A DNA stretch of 64,000 bases from Desmodus rotundus (lineage: Eukaryota > Chordata > Mammalia > Chiroptera > Phyllostomidae): positions 100,171,951 through 100,235,950 of the forward strand of contig NC_071389.1 of the NCBI RefSeq assembly GCF_022682495.2, written 5' to 3'. Both the position numbers and the translations under genes were made by a program. The notes below the pieces were generated by a model. The model saw only the letters and a program-made list of their open reading frames with translations. It had not been told where the DNA came from and made no database searches. Shown here piece after piece: positions 55,759-64,000 of the stretch (positions are counted from its first letter, which is position 1; the number at the start of each line of letters is the position of its first letter).

Positions 55759-56289
55759 CAGTTAAGTCCTTTTGATCTAGGGCATTGTTCAATGCCAGAA
55801 TATCCTTGTTTCAAGCTTTTGCTTGAAAGCTCTATACATTTTTGACAGTGGGGTGTTAAAAACTCCTAGTGTTATTGCGTTGCTCTCTATATTTTTCCTG
55901 AAGTCCTCCAAGATTTTCCTTATATATTTGGGTGCTCCTATTTCGGGTGCATATATATTTACAATGTTTATGTCTTCTTGATAGATTCTTCCCTTGAGTA
56001 TTATGAAGTGTCCTTCAGTATCCTTTTTTATGGCGTTTGTTTTGAAGTCTATTTTATCAGATATGTGTTGCTACACCAGCTTCTTTTTTTCCTGTCCATT
56101 TGCCTGCATATATTTTTTCAACCCTTCATTTTCAGTATGTGTAAGTCTTTGTTGTGACGTGAGTCTCTTGTAGGCAGCATATGTGCTGGTCATGTTTTCT
56201 TATCCATTCAGCTACCCTATGTCTTTTGAGGGGATCATTTAATCCATTTATATTAAGGTTTTTATTGATGGGTACTTATTCATTGTCAT
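55470..56289 (-). pseudogene. L1 ORF2 N-terminal endonuclease part, element J/N right piece
   Basis: The start is at 56287-56289 on the minus strand (MTMNKY..). The endonuclease region can be read in short blocks (FASNGQ-like, NTP..SKM) with many lesions, down to about codon 270, where element M begins. A (CA)n expansion sits at 55726-55755, inside the coding region. Strand and position fit the missing N-terminal part of J. Confidence 0.82.
55726..55755. repeat. (CA)n microsatellite inside L1 ORF2
   Basis: About 15 CA units lie where other copies have a short TATATATA stretch (H about 32870, I about 40620). They interrupt the endonuclease frame of element J/N. A different expansion, (TA)n, sits at the same ORF2 place in element O. 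Confidence 0.95.
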
Positions 56290-56341
56290 TTTACTCCATT
56301 CGTGCCTGTGTTCCTGTCTCTGATTCTTTTTCTTTCTTTTC

Positions 56342-57455
56342 TTAAAACAGTCCCTTTAACATATCTTGTAGTGCTAGTTTGGATAGTTTTATTTCAGCAT
56401 TCTTTTGTCTGGGAAACTCCTGATTTTGCCTTCAATTTTTAAAGCATTTCAGGGTAGAGTAGTCTTGGTCGCATGCCTTTGCTTTTCATTACATGGAATA
56501 TGTCTTGCCATTCTCTCCTGGCTTGTAGCGTTTCCATTGAGTAGTCAGCTGCCAGCCTTATGGGGGCTTCTTTGTATGTTACTTCCTGTTTCTCCCTTGC
56601 TGCCTTTAAGATTCTCTCTTTGTCTTGGAATTTTGCTGTTTTAATTATGATGTATCTTGGAGTGGGCCTCTTGGGGTTTCTCTTGATTAGGATCCTTTTT
56701 GATTCCTGGAATTGTGTGACTTTTTCTCTCATCAAAATAGGGAATTTTTCCATCATTACTTTTTCAAATAGATTTTGTGTCCCTTGCTCCTCTTGTTCTC
56801 CTTCTGGTGTCCCTAATATAAAGATATTATTATGTTTCATGGTGTGCTGTATTACTCTAAAAGCCTATTCATTCATTTTTTATTTTTTTTATTTTTATTC
56901 AGTTACAATTGTCTGCATTTTCTCCCCATCCCTCCACCCCACCCCAGCCAGTCCCACCTCCCTTCCCCACCTCTACCATCCCCCTTTATTTTGTCCTTGT
57001 GTCCTTTATAGTAGCTCCTAAAGACCCCTCTCCCCACTATCCCCTCCCCACTCCCCTCTGGCTTTTCTAGTCTCTTTTTCCTTTTCTTGCTTTTTCTGGA
57101 AGTTTTCTTTCTTTTTTTTTCTACCTTGTCTTCTACCTCACTGACTTGATCCTCTGCTTCATCTAGCCTGCTTTTTATTCCCTCTATTGTATTCTTCAAT
57201 TCAGAAATTGTATTGCTCATTTCCTCTTGGCTCTTTGTTGATAGTTCACATATCCTTTTTCATGCAAGTATAATTCACTGTAAGTTCCTTGTAGCTTTCT
57301 GTATTTTTTGGTAATCCTCAGTGAGCTCAATGAGTTTCCTTATACAATTGTTTTGATCTCAATATTTAACAGTTGACTTGCCAGTATTTCATTTAGCATT
57401 CTTTCTGAGGATTCCTCCTTTTACTTCATTTGGGGTTGCTTCTTAGTCTTCTCAT
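56342..57455 (-). pseudogene. L1 ORF1 remnant of element J/N, split by fragment Q
   Basis: On the minus strand the start is near 57453-57455 and the stop at 56342-56344. The open block 56840-56439 shows the RRM and C-terminal domain (GTPEGEQEEQGTQNLFEK, TPRYIIIKTAKFQDKERIL). The coiled-coil part is at 57220-57070 (MSNTISELKNTIEGIKSRLD). The reverse-strand L1 3' fragment Q interrupts it at 56877-57062. It is older than the ORF1 copies of H and I. Confidence 0.88.
56877..57062 (-). mobile_element. L1 3'UTR fragment Q inside J/N ORF1
   Basis: This is a reverse-strand L1 3' end: T-rich tail (56877-56900), ATTCAGTTACAATTGTCTGC and the C-rich 3'UTR up to CCACTCCCCTCTGG. It is 5' truncated within the 3'UTR, about 185 bp. 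It is of the same 3'UTR type as K (TTATTCAGTTACAATTGTC). It splits the ORF1 of J/N between codons. No convincing TSD was found. Confidence 0.9.
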
Positions 57456-57599
57456 TACTTGTGAGACTCTTCTTGTTTGTCTCTGCTTTTTAAATTGACC
57501 TGTTATGACTCCCTGAGTTTGTGGTGTGAACTTCTACGGTAGGAGAACTGTGAAATTCGTTAGTGCAGTCTCCTTGATCTCCTACCTACCAAATAGTTG

Positions 57600-57704
57600 A
57601 AATTTATTTAACTCATAGTCTAACTACTTTATAATTAATTAAAATGTATATCCTTTCTTGATCATTTAGATATTCATTTATAATTATCATGCCCTTACAT
57701 ACAT
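57600..57704. other. Short AT-rich spacer between J/N and O
   Basis: About 105 bases of AT-rich non-L1 DNA. The right end leads into the left TSD copy of O (57705-57723). No gene signal. Confidence 0.6.
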
Positions 57705-57978
57705 CAGGAATGAATAAATATTTTTCCTTTTTTTACTATTGTTCAAGTACAGTTGTCTCTATTTTCTCCCTACCACACTCCTACCCCCACCCATCCCTGC
57801 TTCCCACCCTTCAACCTACTCTCTTTGCTTTGCCCATGTGTTCTTTACACATGCTCCTTGTTGACCCTCCCCCTATTATCCTCAGTTATCCCTTTCCCTC
57901 CTCCTCTCTGGTTATTGTCAGTTTGTTTTTTATTTCAATGGCTGTGGTTGTATTTTACTTCCTTGTTTGTTTTGTTGA

Positions 57979-60900
57979 TTAGGTTCCACTTAAAGTTGAG
58001 ATCATATGATATTTTTCTTTCACAATTTGGCTTATTTCCCTTAGCATAGTGCTTTCCAGTTGCATTCACGCTGTTATGAAGGGTATGAGCTCTGTCTTTA
58101 TTCTGCATAGTGCTCCATTGAATAAATGTACCACAGTTTTCTGATCCACTCATTTCCTGATGGGCACTTAGGTGGCTTCCAGCAACTGGCTATTGTAAAT
58201 TGTGCTGCTGCGAACATCGGGGTGCATAGGTTCTTTTGAGCTTGTGTTTCAGGATCCTTAGAGTAGAATCCCAACAGTGGTAATTCAGGGTCAAAATGCA
58301 GTTCCATTTTCAGTTTTCTGAGGAAATTCCATATTGTTTTCCACAGTGGCCTCACCAGTCTGCATTCCCACCAACAGTGCACGAGGGTTCCCTTTTCTCC
58401 ACATCCTCTCCAACATTTGTTTGTGGATTTGTTTATGTTGGCCATTCTGACTGGTGTGAGATGATACCTCATTGTGGTTTTAATTTGCATCTCTCTGATG
58501 GCTAGTGATGATGAGCATCTTTTCATTGGTTTTTGGGCCCTATGTATATCCTTCTTAGAAAAGTGTCTGTTCAAGTCTATTGCCCATTTTTTATTGGGTT
58601 GTTTGTGCTCCTGGTGTGGAATTCTGTGAATTTTTAATATATTTTTTAGAACAAACACTTGTCCAAGGTATAATTTGCAAATATATTTTCCCATACTGTT
58701 GCTTCTGTTTTCATTTTGCTGGGGTTTTTTAGCCATGCAGAAGCTCTTTATTTTGGTGATATCCCATTTGTTTATTCTTTTCTACATGTCCCTTACTCTA
58801 GTGGACATATCAGTGAAAATATTCCTGTGTGTGATATCTGAGATTTTCTTGCCCATGTTCTCCTCTAGGACTTTGATGGTGTCACAATATCTGTTTAAGT
58901 CTTTTATCGATATTTAGTTTATTTTTGTTTTATTTTATATTTTATGGTGTAAGTTGGTAATCAAGTTTAATTTTTTTGCATGTAGCTGTCCAGCTGACCC
59001 AACACCATTTGTTGAAGATGCTATTTTTATTCCTTTTTTCGCTGCTGCCCCCTTTGCCTAATATTAACTAAACAGAGACTTGGGTTTATTTCTGGGCTCT
59101 CTATTCTGTTCCATTGCTCTACATGTCTATTCTTATGCCAATATCAGGCTGTTTTGACTACAGTGGCCTTATAATACAGTTTGATATAAGGCATTGTGAT
59201 CCCTCCTACTTTGTTCTTCTTTCTCAAAATAGTTTCAGCTATTAGTGGTCTTTTATGGTTCTATATAAATTTTTGAAATGTTTGTTCTATATCTGTGAAA
59301 TATGTTATTGGTATCTTCACAGAGATTGCTTGAGTCTATAAGCTACTTTGGGTAATATGGACATTTTGATGATGTTGATTCTTTCAATCCATGTACATGG
59401 TATTTGCTCCAATTTATTTCTGTCTTCTTTAATTTCTTTCTTCAGTGTTGTGTATTTTTTGTGTACAGTTTTCTCACCTTCTTGGTAAGTTTTATTTCTA
59501 GGTACTTTATTTTTCTTCTTGCTATAGCAGATGGGATTCTTTCTGATTTCTGATTTTTATCTTTCATTGTTGGTGTATAAAAATTTGATATCTATATTTG
59601 ACTTTGACCCCTGCTGTTTTGCCAAATTTACTTATTACATCCCATAGTTTTTTGGAGCAATTTATATGGTTTTCTATGTAGACTATCATATCATCGATAG
59701 TGACAGTTTTACCTCCTCCTTTCCAATTTGGATGCCTTTTATTTCTCTTTCTTGTCTGATCTTGTGGCTAAGACTTCCAATACTATGTTGAATAGAAGTG
59801 ATGATTGCTAACATCCTTGTCTTGTTCATGATCTGAGTGGGAGTTTTTAGTTTTCCCCTGTTAAGTAGATGTTGGCTGTAGGTTTCTCATATATGGCCCT
59901 TATTATGCCGAGGAATGCTCCCTTTACTCCCATTTTGCTGAGTGTTTTCATCATAAATGGGTGCTGTACATTTTCAAATGCTTTTTCTGCATCTATTGAT
60001 TTGGTCATGTGGTTTTTGTCTTTCCTTTTGTTTATGTAATGTATTACATTTATTGTTTGGTGAATATTGTACTATCCTTGCATCCCTGGGATGAATCCCA
60101 CTTGGTCATGATGTATGATCTTTTTAATGTATTGTTGGGTGCGGTTTGCCAATATTTTGGGGGCTATTTAACATATATGTTCATCAGCAATATTGTCCTG
60201 AAGTTTTTTTATTTGTTGTGTCTTTATCTGGTTTTGGAATTAGGATGTTGCTGGCTTCATAAAAAGAGTTTGGGAGTCTTCCTTCTTCTTGGATTTTTTG
60301 AGTAGTGTGAGAAGGAAAGAGGTTAGCTCAAATATTCAAATGTTGTGTAAAATTCTCCTGTGAAACTGTCCAGTCCAGGGCTTTTGTGTGCCAGGAGATT
60401 TTTTGTTACAGCTTTGATTTCATCAGCTGTTATCAGTCTGTTCAGGCTTTCTGCTTCTTCTTCATTTAGTTTTGGAAGGTTCTATTTTTTGTAGAAATGT
60501 GTCTATTTCCAAACTTCTTAGCATAGTTTTTCATAGTACTTTGTACAACTTAAAATCCTTTGTATGTCTGTGGTATCAGTGGTAATTTCTCCTCTTTCAT
60601 TTCTGATTTTGTTTATTTGGGCCCTCTCTCTTTTTTTTCTTGATGAGTCTGCTTAAAAGCTTGTTGATTTTCTTTATCTTTTCAAAGATTCAGCTCCTGG
60701 ATTTATTGTTCCTTACAATTTTTCTTTTAGTCTCTATGTCATTTAATTCTGCTCTGATCGTGGTTATTTCCTTCCTTCTACTCGCTGTGGGTTTGGTTTG
60801 TTGTTGTCTCCAGTTCATGCCCATGTAATTTTAGGTTGTTTGTGTGAAATGTTCCTATCTTTTTAGGCCTGTATTGCTATGAACTTCCCTCTCAGAATTG

Positions 60901-61681
60901 CCTTTTCTGTGTCCCATACATTTTGGCCTATTGCGTGTTCATTTTTGTTTGTTTCCAGAAATATTTGATTCATTTCTTGATGTGATTCTTAATTCATTCA
61001 TTGTTTAATAGCATGCTATTCAATCTCTACAAATTTTAGTGTTTTTAATTTTTTCTTTGAAGTTGATTTCTAGTTTCAGTTCCTTGTGGTCAGAGCAAAT
61101 GCTTGATATGATTTCAATTTTCTTGAATTTCTTGAGTTTGGTTTTGTGTCCTATCATATAGTTTATCTTTGAAATTCTTCCATGTGCATTTGAAATGAAT
61201 ATGTATTTTGCTTCTGAGGTATGAAAAGTCTTTCTATATATAATATATATATAATATAGTGTAAAATATATATTATATATATAACATGTGTTATATCTAT
61301 ATAACATATACATATATATTTGTTAAGTCATCTATCTATCTATCTATATTTGTTAAGCACAGTTGATCTAGGGCATTGTTCAATGATGAAATGTCTTTGT
61401 TGGTATTTTGTTTGGAAGATATATCCATTTTTGACAGTGGGGTGTAAAAATCCCCCAGTATAAGTGTGTTGCTGTCTGTATCTTTCTTGAAGTCCTGCAA
61501 GGTTTTCCTTATATATTTTTGTGCTCCTATGTTGGGAACATATATGTTTTTAATGTATAAGTGTTTTTGATGGATTCTTCCCTTGAGTATTATGAAGTGT
61601 CCTTCAGTGCATTTTTTAATGGCTTTTGTTTTGAAGTCTATTTTGTTTGCTATAAGTATTACTACTCTAGCTTTTTTTTTT
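57979..61681 (-). pseudogene. L1 ORF2 remnant, element O
   Basis: It covers most of the endonuclease, the RT and the C-terminus, all on the minus strand. The readable C-terminal block at 58736-58098 has [18 protein letters not shown]. The RT and endonuclease parts are full of stops and indels. The region of the FADD motif (about 59685-59700) has lost bases. A microsatellite (61234-61350) breaks the endonuclease. The stop is at 57979-57981. Confidence 0.92.
61234..61350. repeat. (TA)n / (CTAT)n microsatellite inside L1-O ORF2
   Basis: TATATA-type units with interruptions are followed by four CTAT units, and TATTTGTTAAG occurs on both sides. It lies at the same ORF2 position as the (CA)n of element J/N. 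Other copies have only a short TATATATA there. Confidence 0.93.
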
Positions 61682-61700
61682 CAGGAATGAATAAACATTT

Positions 61701-62962
61701 AAAGAAACTATTGCTGGCTGGCACACAAATATTCAAATAATAAAATATGATATTTTAATAGCCATATTAACAGGTATTAAAATATTATCACTAAGAATTT
61801 CTGTCACTAATAATTTGCTTTCTCCATTCTCATGACTCATGGCTTTTCCACCCTGCCCAGCTGGTGCTCTGGAATATGTCAGTGGGCTATGGTCAGTCTG
61901 GTGCCACAACTCAGAAGACTCTCCAGGAGGTCTGACAAGAGAATGGGAAAAACTAAATTGTGTGGCTCTTGGGGAGAAGACATTTTCCCTTGCTTGTCTG
62001 ACTGATATCACCATTCCTGTGCATAGCCCTCCATTCACACAGCAAAATCTTGGTCTTTTTGGAACTGATGAATTCTTGTGATCTCACCCTGACAACTTCT
62101 TGAGATCCTGTCCTACCACAAAGATCCATGGACACCTAGAAGGTGGTGGCTGATGTCAGTGTACCATAAGACTATTGAAGAGTAGCCTTCCACCTAGCAC
62201 AGGTTCTGTGTTTGAATCTGTATTAATCTGTACCACTCACCCTATTTGGTGACTCAAAGAGAATATTACCTCACACAAGTTGCATAGTACCACACACTCT
62301 TTCAGTGACTGAGCCTAACAGGCAGCAAGCAGGTGAATGTAGGCTTAGGTGTATCTCAGGGTTCCTTATACCTTTGCTGACCTGCCCCCAAACTTGATGG
62401 TGGTGGAAGTTGACATTGGTGCACAGGTTGGTCCTTCACACACACACCTGAGTTCAGCAGAGGCATGACAAACTGGATTACTTTGTAGCTCCAAATAGGT
62501 TGCCCAGGGCCACTTACAGGCAGCATGTGATGTTGACCCCATAGCCAACACACCCAGGGGCCAGCTTCAGAGAACATCAGAGCAGGATCCAATTAGCTTC
62601 ACAAATGTCATATCCAAAGGGAGATCTTTTCAGACACTAGACCTATTTGAGGCAAATTCTACTTTGTGTGGTCAGCACCTGCATAGTAGCTTGTACACTG
62701 TGGTCAAGGACAGTCTTCAAAGTCATACAGTCTGAGTGTTGATCCCAGGCATAACAGGCCAATAACAATCAAGACGCAGTCACAATAGGAAGGCTCACAT
62801 ACCCTATACTAGGGGCTTTCTAGACACACACAGCTCATGTGACCACAGAGACTGTGCCTCTGGATCCCACAGGGCACCTACTACATAATGGCACAATACC
62901 AAGACTTAGAGACATTGCAGACCAACCAAAAACATAGAAACAAACACAAAGAGGCAGGCAAC
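61701..62962 (+). other. Probable 5'UTR of old L1 element P, or unique flank
   Basis: The last about 150 bases before 62963 (TGTGCCTCTGGATCCCACAG, ACTACATAATGGCAC, ACATAGAAACAAACACAAAG) resemble the leader of ancient L1 subfamilies before ORF1. Going left, the sequence stays moderately GC-rich and gene-free. I cannot place the 5' boundary of P. No coding frame with content is seen. Confidence 0.5.
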
Positions 62963-63728
62963 ATGTATAAAAAAGGAACATGCCCCAATTTACCCGATAT
63001 AAAGTTTAAAAAATGATTATAAGGATGATCAAGAAACTCCACACAACCTACAACAGCAGGAGAAAGGAAACAGACACCATGAAACAAAACCAATCATAAA
63101 TGAAGAATAACTAGAAGGAATAATATGCTAAAGAATATACTAGAAGGAATAAATAGTATGTTAAACAAAGGATCAAATCAGTGATTTGGAAGACAAAGTA
63201 GTAGAAAACACCCAATCAGATCAGTAAAATAAAACAAGAATTTTTTAAAATTCTCATTTAGTTTAAGGGACTTTAGCACAGCATGAAGTGAAACATCTGC
63301 ATTACAGGGATACCAGAAAGAGAAGAAGGACAGCAATGAATAAAGAGCCTGTATGAAGAAATAATGGTTGAAAACTTTCCTAACCTGGTGAAGGAAAAAG
63401 ACACAAGTTCAGGAGGGCCAGAAATTCCCAAACAAAATCACCCAAACAGGCTCACACTAAGACACATCATAACTAAAATGACAAAGGTTAAAGACAAAGG
63501 GAGAAGCTTAAAAACACCAAGAGAAAGACAGAAACATTTCATGTGAGAAGGGATTAGTATGAAATATTTAAAATGATGAAAGGCAATGGCCTACAATCAT
63601 GACTACTTTACACAGTGAGGCTGTAATTTAAAATTGAAGAAAAAATAAAGACCTTCCCAGACAAGAAGGTAAAGGAGTTCATTGTCACTAAACCAGTAAT
63701 ATAAGAAATAGTAAAGGGTCTTCTTTAA
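62963..63728 (+). pseudogene. L1 ORF1 remnant, old element P
   Basis: The likely start is the ATG at 62963. The coiled-coil and N-terminal parts are badly decayed. The RRM-like block can be followed at 63300-63420 (GIPERE-like, then MVENFPNLVKEKD), as can the C-terminal domain (TLRHIITKMTKVKDKGRSL at about 63450-63510). The end is the stop at 63726-63728. It is much more diverged than the ORF1 copies of B, G, H and I. Confidence 0.85.
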
Positions 63729-63770
63729 GAATAAGAAACAAAACAGAAAAACATGCTTATAAAGAATAAA

Positions 63771-64000
63771 GTGGCAATAAATACATATCTGTCAATACTC
63801 TAAATGTAAATGGCTTAAATGCTCCAATAAAGACATAGCATAGCTGAATGGGTAAGAAAACAAGACCTATATATATGTTGTCTATAAGAGATGAACCTCA
63901 GAATGAAAGATACACACAAACTAAAAGTAAGGGCATGGAAAAGATATTTCATGCAAATGGAAATGAAAAAAACAGTGGGGTAGCAATACCTATATCTGAT
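63771..64000 (+). pseudogene. L1 ORF2 start, old element P (runs off window)
   Basis: The start position has GTG (63771) instead of ATG, 42 nt after the ORF1 stop. The endonuclease beginning is readable: a VNGLNAP-like block at about 63807-63830, a KQDLYICCL-like block and GVAIPISD at the very end. One base is missing in the CCAATAAAGACATAG stretch. The element continues past 64000. Confidence 0.88.

Larger units (their letters stand above)
46848..57585 (-). mobile_element. Old L1 element J/N, host of a nest of later insertions
   Basis: The outermost element of the nest is on the minus strand. The left piece 46848-48400 is tail, 3'UTR and the last about 290 codons of ORF2. The right pieces 55470-56876 and 57063-57585 are the ORF2 N-terminus, ORF1 and a short 5'UTR remnant. 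CTACCAAATAATCG at 46834-46847 matches CTACCAAATAGTTG at 57586-57599 (12 of 14). I read this as the TSD of one 5'-truncated L1. The middle about 2.3 kb of ORF2 is missing, replaced by elements K, M and the HAL1 compound. That the two pieces belong together is inference from the TSD, strand and order. Confidence 0.72.
57721..61681 (-). mobile_element. L1 element O, 5'-truncated, with TSD
   Basis: A 3.96-kb L1 on the minus strand. The tail starts at about 57724 and it is 5' truncated near codon 75 of ORF2 at 61681. CAGGAATGAATAAATATTT at 57705-57723 is repeated as CAGGAATGAATAAACATTT at 61682-61700, a TSD of up to 19 bp with one difference. The 3'UTR (GTTCAAGTACAGTTGTCTCT) is of an older type. 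The copy is well diverged. Confidence 0.94.

Overview
The window is nuclear DNA from a mammal, most likely a bat of the Yangochiroptera. Two tRNA-derived SINEs of the VES type (36407-36626 and about 52815-53013) and the 3' ends of the LINE-1 (L1) copies have the form found in bat genomes. The species and chromosome cannot be fixed from the sequence. I find no host exon, rRNA, tRNA gene, CRISPR array or prokaryotic-style operon. Every long open frame that can be explained is L1 ORF1 or ORF2, or the frame antisense to one.

Roughly four fifths of the window is L1-derived, in about 18 pieces inserted in, beside and through each other. I label them A to Q; fragment A' lies inside A. In order: A (+, 1-3098, ORF2/3' part, split by A' at 725-1040); unique DNA with a strong hairpin; B (+, 4891-11308), joined tail to tail to C (-, 11314-13390); D (+, 13578-14003); a 92-bp fragment (15161-15252); E (-, 15631-16030); unique DNA with MIR remnants to 18601; an old hAT-type element split by full-length F (+, 18677-29109), itself split by full-length G (+, 21987-28690); full-length H (-, 29335-36172); a VES SINE; full-length I (-, 37088-43787); AT-rich microsatellite and unique DNA to 46833; a nest at 46848-57585; O (-, 57721-61681, 5' truncated); and P (+, old, from about 62963 to past the window edge).

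The nest at 46848-57585 is the most interesting part. An old (-) L1, called J/N, is bounded by a 14-bp target-site duplication (TSD). It holds K (with a 5' inversion), M (5'UTR only) and fragment Q. Inside M lies a HAL1 ('half-L1') element that has an ORF1 but no ORF2. The HAL1 insertion seems to carry about 1.6 kb of foreign 3' flank: an old hAT element, a VES SINE, another old repeat, and a second HAL1 3' end where the transcript was polyadenylated. One TSD brackets all 3.56 kb. The homologous 5'UTR of element F gives a natural empty site. I read this as a large compound 3' transduction by a HAL1.

The L1 proteins would act together: ORF1p is a trimeric RNA-binding chaperone, and ORF2p is an endonuclease and reverse transcriptase. 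Only one ORF1 (element I, 307 aa) is uninterrupted at full length. No ORF2 is intact, so no copy here can move autonomously. No entirely new type of system was found. The notable content is retrotransposon structural biology: nesting, transduction, twin priming, large inverted pairs and 5'UTR repeat expansion.
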